Part shown: one piece after another, positions 12,301 through 18,300 of the stretch
How positions within the stretch are numbered: position 1 is the stretch's first letter
Layout of the letters: every line of letters starts with the position of its first letter
Source: Cylindrotheca closterium
Lineage: Eukaryota; Bacillariophyta; Bacillariophyceae; Bacillariales; Bacillariaceae
Direction of reading: 5' to 3'
Assembly (NCBI GenBank): GCA_933822405.4
Contig: CAKOGP040001524.1
Span: forward strand, 1 to 26,512
Length of the DNA: 26,512 bases
Notes under the pieces: model-generated
Told to the model about the DNA's origin: nothing
Databases searched by the model: none
The model's input: only the letters and a program-made list of their open reading frames with translations
Position numbers and translations under genes: made by a program

Positions 12301-15300
12301 GGTGGGGCCAGAAGTAGGACCACTAGTAGGTCCTGAAGTAGGTCCTGAAGTAGGTCCAGATGTTGGTCCACTAGTCGGTCCAGATGTAGGTCCAGATGTT
12401 GGTCCACTAGTTGGCCCAGACGTAGGTCTGCTTGTCGGTCCGGATGTTGGACCACTGGTAGGTCCACTGGTAGGTCCACTGGTTGGTCCAGATGTTGGGC
12501 CACTGGTTGGTCCAGATGTTGGGCCACTGGTAGGTCCACTTGTGGGTCCAGATGTAGGGCCAGAAGTTGGTCCAGATGTTGGACCAGAGGTAGGTAGTGA
12601 AGTTGGGCCGCCAGTGGGTCCGTCTGTGGGACCAGATGTGGGACCAGATGTAGGTCCTGATGTAGGTTGGCCTGTGGGACCGCTGGTTGGTCCAGAAGTG
12701 GGCTGACTTGTTGGGCTGCTGGTTGGACCAGATGTAGGCCCACTGGTAGGTCCAGATGTTGGTCCGCTGGTTGGTCCACTGGTAGGTCTAGAAGTAGGTC
12801 CAGAAGTTGGCCCTGATGTAGGTCCACTGGTAGGTCCAGAAGTTGGTCCAGAAGTTGGTCCAGAAGTAGGTCCAGATGTTGGCCCTGAAGTTGGCCCTGA
12901 AGTAGGTCCAGATGTTGGCCCTGAAGTAGGCCCTGAAGTAGGTCCAGATGTTGGCCCTGAAGTAGGCCCTGAAGTAGGTCCAGATGTTGGCCCTGAAGTA
13001 GGCCCTGAAGTAGGTCCAGAAGTCGGCCCTGATGTAGGTCCAGAAGTTGGCCCTGATGTAGGTCCAGATGTAGGTCCAGATGTAGGTCCAGATGTAGGTC
13101 CAGATGTAGGTCCAGATGTAGGTCCAGAAGTTGGTCCAGATGTTGGTCCAGATGTTGGTCCAGATGTTGGTCCAGATGTTGGTCCGCTAGTAGGTAGACT
13201 GGTTGGTCCACTAGTTGGTCCTGATGTAGGTCCACTTGTTGGTAGACTTGTTGGACCTCCTGTTGGCCCTCCAGTGGGAGCAGATGTTGGGCCAGAAGTT
13301 GGTCCGCTGGTAGGTACCGAGGTAGGCCCAGATGTTGGACCCGAAGTTGGACCACTGGTAGGTCCGGAAGTAGGGCCACTTGTGGGGGCAGATGTTGGTC
13401 CACTGGTTGGTCCACTGGTTGGCCCAGATGTTGGTCCACTGGATGGCCCAGATGTTGGTCCACTGGTTGGCCCGGAGGTAGGTCCACTGGTTGGCCCAGA
13501 TGTTGGCCCTGAGGTGGGTCCACTTGTAGGACCTGACGTAGGGCCAGATGTTGGCCCAGAGGTAGGGCCTGAAGTTGGTCCAGAGGTGGGGCCAGAAGTA
13601 GGACCACTAGTAGGTCCTGAAGTAGGTCCAGATGTTGGTCCACTAGTTGGCCCAGAAGTAGGTCCGCTTGTTGGTCCGGATGTTGGACCATTGGTAGGTC
13701 CGCTTGTGGGTCCAGATGTTGGACCACTGGTAGGTCCTGACGTAGGTCCACTTGTGGGTCCAGATGTAGGGCCAGAAGTTGGTCCAGATGTTGGCCCAGA
13801 AGTTGGACCAGATGTAGGTAGTGAAGTTGGGCCGCCAGTGGGACCAGATGTGGGACCAGATGTGGGACCAGATGTTGGTCGTGATGTAGGTTGGCCTGTG
13901 GGACCGCTGGTTGGTCCGGAAGTAGGCTGACTTGTTGGGCTGCTGGTGGGACCAGATGTAGGCCCACTGGTCGGCCCGCTGGTAGGTCCAGATGTTGGTC
14001 CGCTGGTAGGTCCAGAGGTTGGCCCAGAAGTAGGTCCACTGGTAGGTCCAGATGTTGGTCCGCTGGTAGGTCCAGAGGTTGGCCCAGTAGTAGGTCCACT
14101 GGTAGGTCCAGATGTTGGTCCGCTGGTAGGTCCAGAGGTTGGCCCAGAAGTAGGTCCACTGGTAGGCCCAGAAGTAGGTCCACTGGTAGGTCCAGAAGTA
14201 GGTCCACTGGTAGGTCCACTGGTAGGTCCACTGGTAGGTCCAGAAGTAGGTCCACTGGTAGGTCCAGAAGTTGGTCCAGAAGTAGGTCCTGATGTAGGTC
14301 CAGAAGTAGGTCCACTAGTTGGTCCTGATGTAGGTCCACTTGTTGGTAGACTTGTTGGGCCTCCTGTTGGTCCTCCAGTGGGAGCAGATGTTGGACCAGA
14401 AGTGGGTCCGCTGGTAGGTCCCAAAGTAGGTCCAGATGTTGGACCAGAGGTTGGACCACTGGTAGGTCCGGAAGTAGGGCCACTTGTGGGGGCCGATGTT
14501 GGCCCAGAGGTAGGTCCACTTGTAGGACCAGATGTTGGTCCGCTGGTAGGTCCGCTGGTAGGTCCGCTGGTTGGTCCAGATGTAGGCCCAGAGGTAGGCC
14601 CAGAGGTAGGTCCGCTGGTTGGTCCAGATGTAGGCCCAGAGGTAGGTCCGCTGGTTGGTCCAGATGTAGGCCCAGAGGTAGGTCCGCTGGTTGGTCCAGA
14701 TGTTGGCCCAGACGTAGGGCGGCTTGTTGGTCCACTGGTTGGCCCAGACGTAGGGCCGCTTGTTGGTCCACTGGTAGGTCCGCTTGTTGGTCCACTGGTA
14801 GGTCCACTGCTTGGCCCACTTGTGGGTCGAGAAGTAGGACGGCTAGTTGGCCCAGTTGTGGGCCCAGAAGTCGGGCCTGTAGTTGGACCAGATGTTGGCA
14901 GCGAAGTGGGACCACCGGTAGGCCCCCCTGTAGGTTCGGATGTAGGTCCAGATGTAGGTTGGCTTGTTGGACCACTGGTTGGTCCAGAAGTAGGATGGCT
15001 CGTTGGGCTACCGGTTGGGCCAGAAGTAGGGCCGCTTGTTGGGCCGGAAGTAGGTCCGCTTGTTGGTCCGGAGGTAGGACCGCTTGTTGGTCCAGAGGTT
15101 GGTCCGCTAGTAGGACCGCTTGTTGGTCCGGAGGTTGGTCCGCTGGTAGGTCCAGAAGTTGGACCGGAAGTAGGTGCGCTAGTAGGTCCAGAAGTAGGTC
15201 CACTAGTAGGTCCAGAAGTTGGACCAGAAGTTGGACCAGAAGTTGGACCAGAAGTAGGTCCGCTAGTTGGTCCAGAAGTTGGTCCAGAAGTTGGACCAGA

Positions 15301-18300
15301 AGTAGGTCCGCTAGTTGGTCCAGAAGTAGGTCTGCTAGTTGGTCCACTTGTCGGTCCAGAAGTAGGACCGCTTGTCGGTCCCGATGTGGGCCCACTGGTT
15401 GGTCCTGACGTAGGTCCGCTTGTAGGTAGACTTGTTGGCCCACTGGTTGGTCCAGATGTAGGTCCACTTGTCGGTAGACTTGTTGGACCTCCAGTTGGTC
15501 CTGAAGTTGGAGCAGAAGTAGGACCACTGGTTGGGTCAGAAGTTGGACCAGATGTAGGTCCTGATGTGGGTGCACTGGTTGGTCCAGATGTAGGCCCTGA
15601 AGTGGGTCCAGATGTAGGCCCTGAAGTGGGTCCAGATGTAGGCCCTGAAGTGGGTCCAGATGTAGGCCCTGAAGTGGGTCCAGATGTAGGCCCTGAAGTG
15701 GGTCCAGATGTAGGCCCTGACGTGGGTCCAGATGTAGGCCCTGACGTGGGGCCGCTAGTTGGTCCAGATGTAGGCCCAGAAGTAGGGCCGCTTGTAGGTC
15801 CTGAGGTAGGACCAGAAGTGGGGCCACTGGTCGGCCCCAATGTCGGACCAGAAGTAGGCCCAGAAGTTGGACCACTAGTTGGTGCAGAAGTAGGCATGCT
15901 AGTTGGTCCACTTGTGGGTCCAGAGGTAGGTCCAGAAGTAGGCAGGCTAGTTGGTCCTCCTGTTGGTCCTCCAGTTGGAGCTGAAGTAGGTCCAGAAGTT
16001 GGTCCAGAGGTAGGTCCGGAAGTTGGTCCAGAGGTCGGTCCAGAAGTTGGTCCAGAGGTAGGTCCGGAAGTTGGTCCAGAGGTCGGTCCAGAAGTTGGTC
16101 CTGAGGTAGGTCCAGAAGTTGGTCCACTTGTGGGTCCAGAGGTCGGTCCACTTGTGGGTCCAGAAGTAGGTCCAGATGTTGGACCGGTAGTAGGCCCAGA
16201 GGTAGGCCCAGAGGTAGGCCCAGATGTTGGACCGGTAGTAGGCCCAGAGGTAGGTCCAGATGTTGGACCGGTAGTAGGCCCAGATGTAGGCCCGCTAGTG
16301 GGTACAGATGTTGGACCAGTAGTAGGCCCAGATGTTGGACCAGTAGTAGGCCCAGATGTTGGACCACTTGTTGGCTCAGAAGTAGGTCCCGAGGTAGGTC
16401 CGGTAGTTGGTCCTTCGGTTTCACAAATCTCATAACAATCAAGCTCCACCGATAGAGCCAAGTAGTCGTCCATGTTATCAGGGACAGCACAGTAGTCGCA
16501 GTCTGTGTCGTCACTCTCACAGAAATGGAGATAAATCTTCACTGTAGCCTTTCCTCCTATACAAACTGCTGTGTATGTTTCGCTCCATTCAGTGCTGACA
16601 TCAGAGTTCACGTCACAAGCAATATCCACAGGGCCTCGATTGTAGTTTAAGGCCACCTTCTTGATGATACCATCGTAGAAGTTTTGGATAATCTTGAAAG
16701 TAACTTCGTCTCCATCTTGACTCTGATCAATAATCTGAATCGGCAAATCATCCTCATCCAAATCAATCATGTTGTCTTTATCAGCACACTCCTCGGGTCC
16801 ATTACCAATCTCCCCCACAATTTTTTCCTCAGCTTTGTAGATGCAAGGACTTGGAGGACTACTGATGGTGGGTCCAGATGTAGGTCCACTGGTGGGTTCG
16901 GAGGTAGGCCCTGATGTAGGCCCGCTAGTGGGCCCAGATGTTGGACCAGCAGTAGGCCCAGAAGTCGGACCACTTGTTGGCTCAGAAGTAGGTCCCAAGG
17001 TGGGTCCACTAGTTGGACCAGCTGTAGGTCCGCTGGTGGGTCCAGATGTAGGTCCAGAAGTTGGACCACTGGTTGGCCCCGAAGTAGGTCCGCTGGTAGG
17101 AACACTGGTTGGCCCTGAAGTTGGTCCGCTGGTTGGCCCTGAAGTTGGTCCGCTGGTAGGAACACTGGTTGGTCCAGAAGTAGGTCCAATGGTGGGTCCA
17201 GATGTCGGCCCACTTGTTGGTCCAGCAGTGGGCCCGCTAGTTGGACCACTGGTTGGCCTTGAAGTAGGACCACTGGTTGGCCCAGAAGTGGGCAAAGAAG
17301 TTGGACCAGATGTTGGGCCCGAAGTTGGACCAGATGTAGGCAGTGAAGTAGGACCTCCAGTGGGTCCGTCTGTGGGTGCAGATGTGGGGCCTGATGTGGG
17401 TGCAGATGTGGGGCCTGATGTTGGTCCAGAGGTAGGTCCAGATGTTGGACCGGTAGTAGGCCCAGCTGTAGGCCCGCTAGTGGGTCCAGATGTTGGACCA
17501 GCAGTAGGCCCGCTAGTAGGTCCAGATGTTGGACCAGCAGTAGGCCCACTTGTTGGCTCAGAAGTTGGACCAGCAGTAGGTCCACTAGTTGGACCAGCTG
17601 TAGGTCCGCTGGTGGGACCAGATGTAGGTCCAGAAGTCGGACCACTGGTGGGTCCAGATGTAGGTCCAGAAGTCGGACCACTGGTTGGCCCTGAAGTAGG
17701 TCCGCTGGTGGGAGCACTGGTTGGTCCAGATGTCGGTCCACTTGTTGGTCCTGAAGTTGGTCCGCTGGTTGGGGCACTGGTTGGCCCTGAAGTTGGTCCG
17801 CTGGTTGGAACACTGGTTGGTCCAGAAGTTGGAGCGGATGTTGGCCCTGAAGTTGGCCCAGAAGTGGGCAAAGAAGTAGGTCCGCCTGTAGGTCCTCCAG
17901 TGGGCATAGATGTGGGGCCTGATGTTGGACCTGTAGTAGGCCCAGATGTAGGCCTGCTTGTTGGTCCTGATGTCGGGCCGCTGGAAGGTCCTGATGTCGG
18001 GCCTCTCGTTGGGTCACTGGTTGGTACAGATGTTGGTCCGCTGGTAGGACCGCTCGTAGGAGAGGATGTTGGCCCATTTGTTGGTCCGCTGGTTGGACCC
18101 GAAGTTGGTCCGCTGGTTGGAACACTAGTTGGTCCAGAAGAAGGTCCAGAAGTAGGTCCGCTGGTTGGTCCAGCAGTAGGTTTGCTGGTGGGTCCAGATG
18201 TTGGTTCAGATGTTGGTCCACTTGTTGGTTCAGATGTTGGTCCACTCGTAGGTCCAGTAGTGGGTTCAGATGTTGGTCCACTCGATGGTCCAGAAGTAGG

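Larger units (their letters stand above)
9550..16418 (-). repeat. PTSG tetrad block 2 (about 2,290 residues)
   Basis: The longest uninterrupted PTSG stretch, 12-bp periodic throughout. Most tetrads are PTSG. Non-G variants (A, L, R, Q, S, D, H) cluster in recurring combinations such as SSPTSQPT and TGQPTSGPT, which reappear at regular distances and reveal a higher-order repeat. Eleven GPTGGPTSLPT motifs punctuate it. The frame never breaks, so all past insertions and deletions were in multiples of three, nearly always of twelve. Copy number in a block this uniform is likely to vary between alleles and be hard to assemble. Confidence 0.9.

Noticed and set aside
10005..13268. CRISPR-like regular array
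   Set aside because: The repeats are contiguous 12-bp coding units without unique spacers and continue in frame; they are protein repeats, not a CRISPR array.
13946..16435. Further plus-strand VGPxVG frames (also 6380-7816, 10778-11458, 12026-12706, 13274-13930)
   Set aside because: All are antisense shadows of PTSG blocks. Their equal spacing only reflects the 1,248-bp repeat.
9465..16520. Minus-strand frame of 2,351 codons rich in L, D, Q, P and H
   Set aside because: A shifted frame of the same repeat. Its edges fall inside domains C and D, where the PTSG frame encodes the conserved Cys domain. It has no independent domain.
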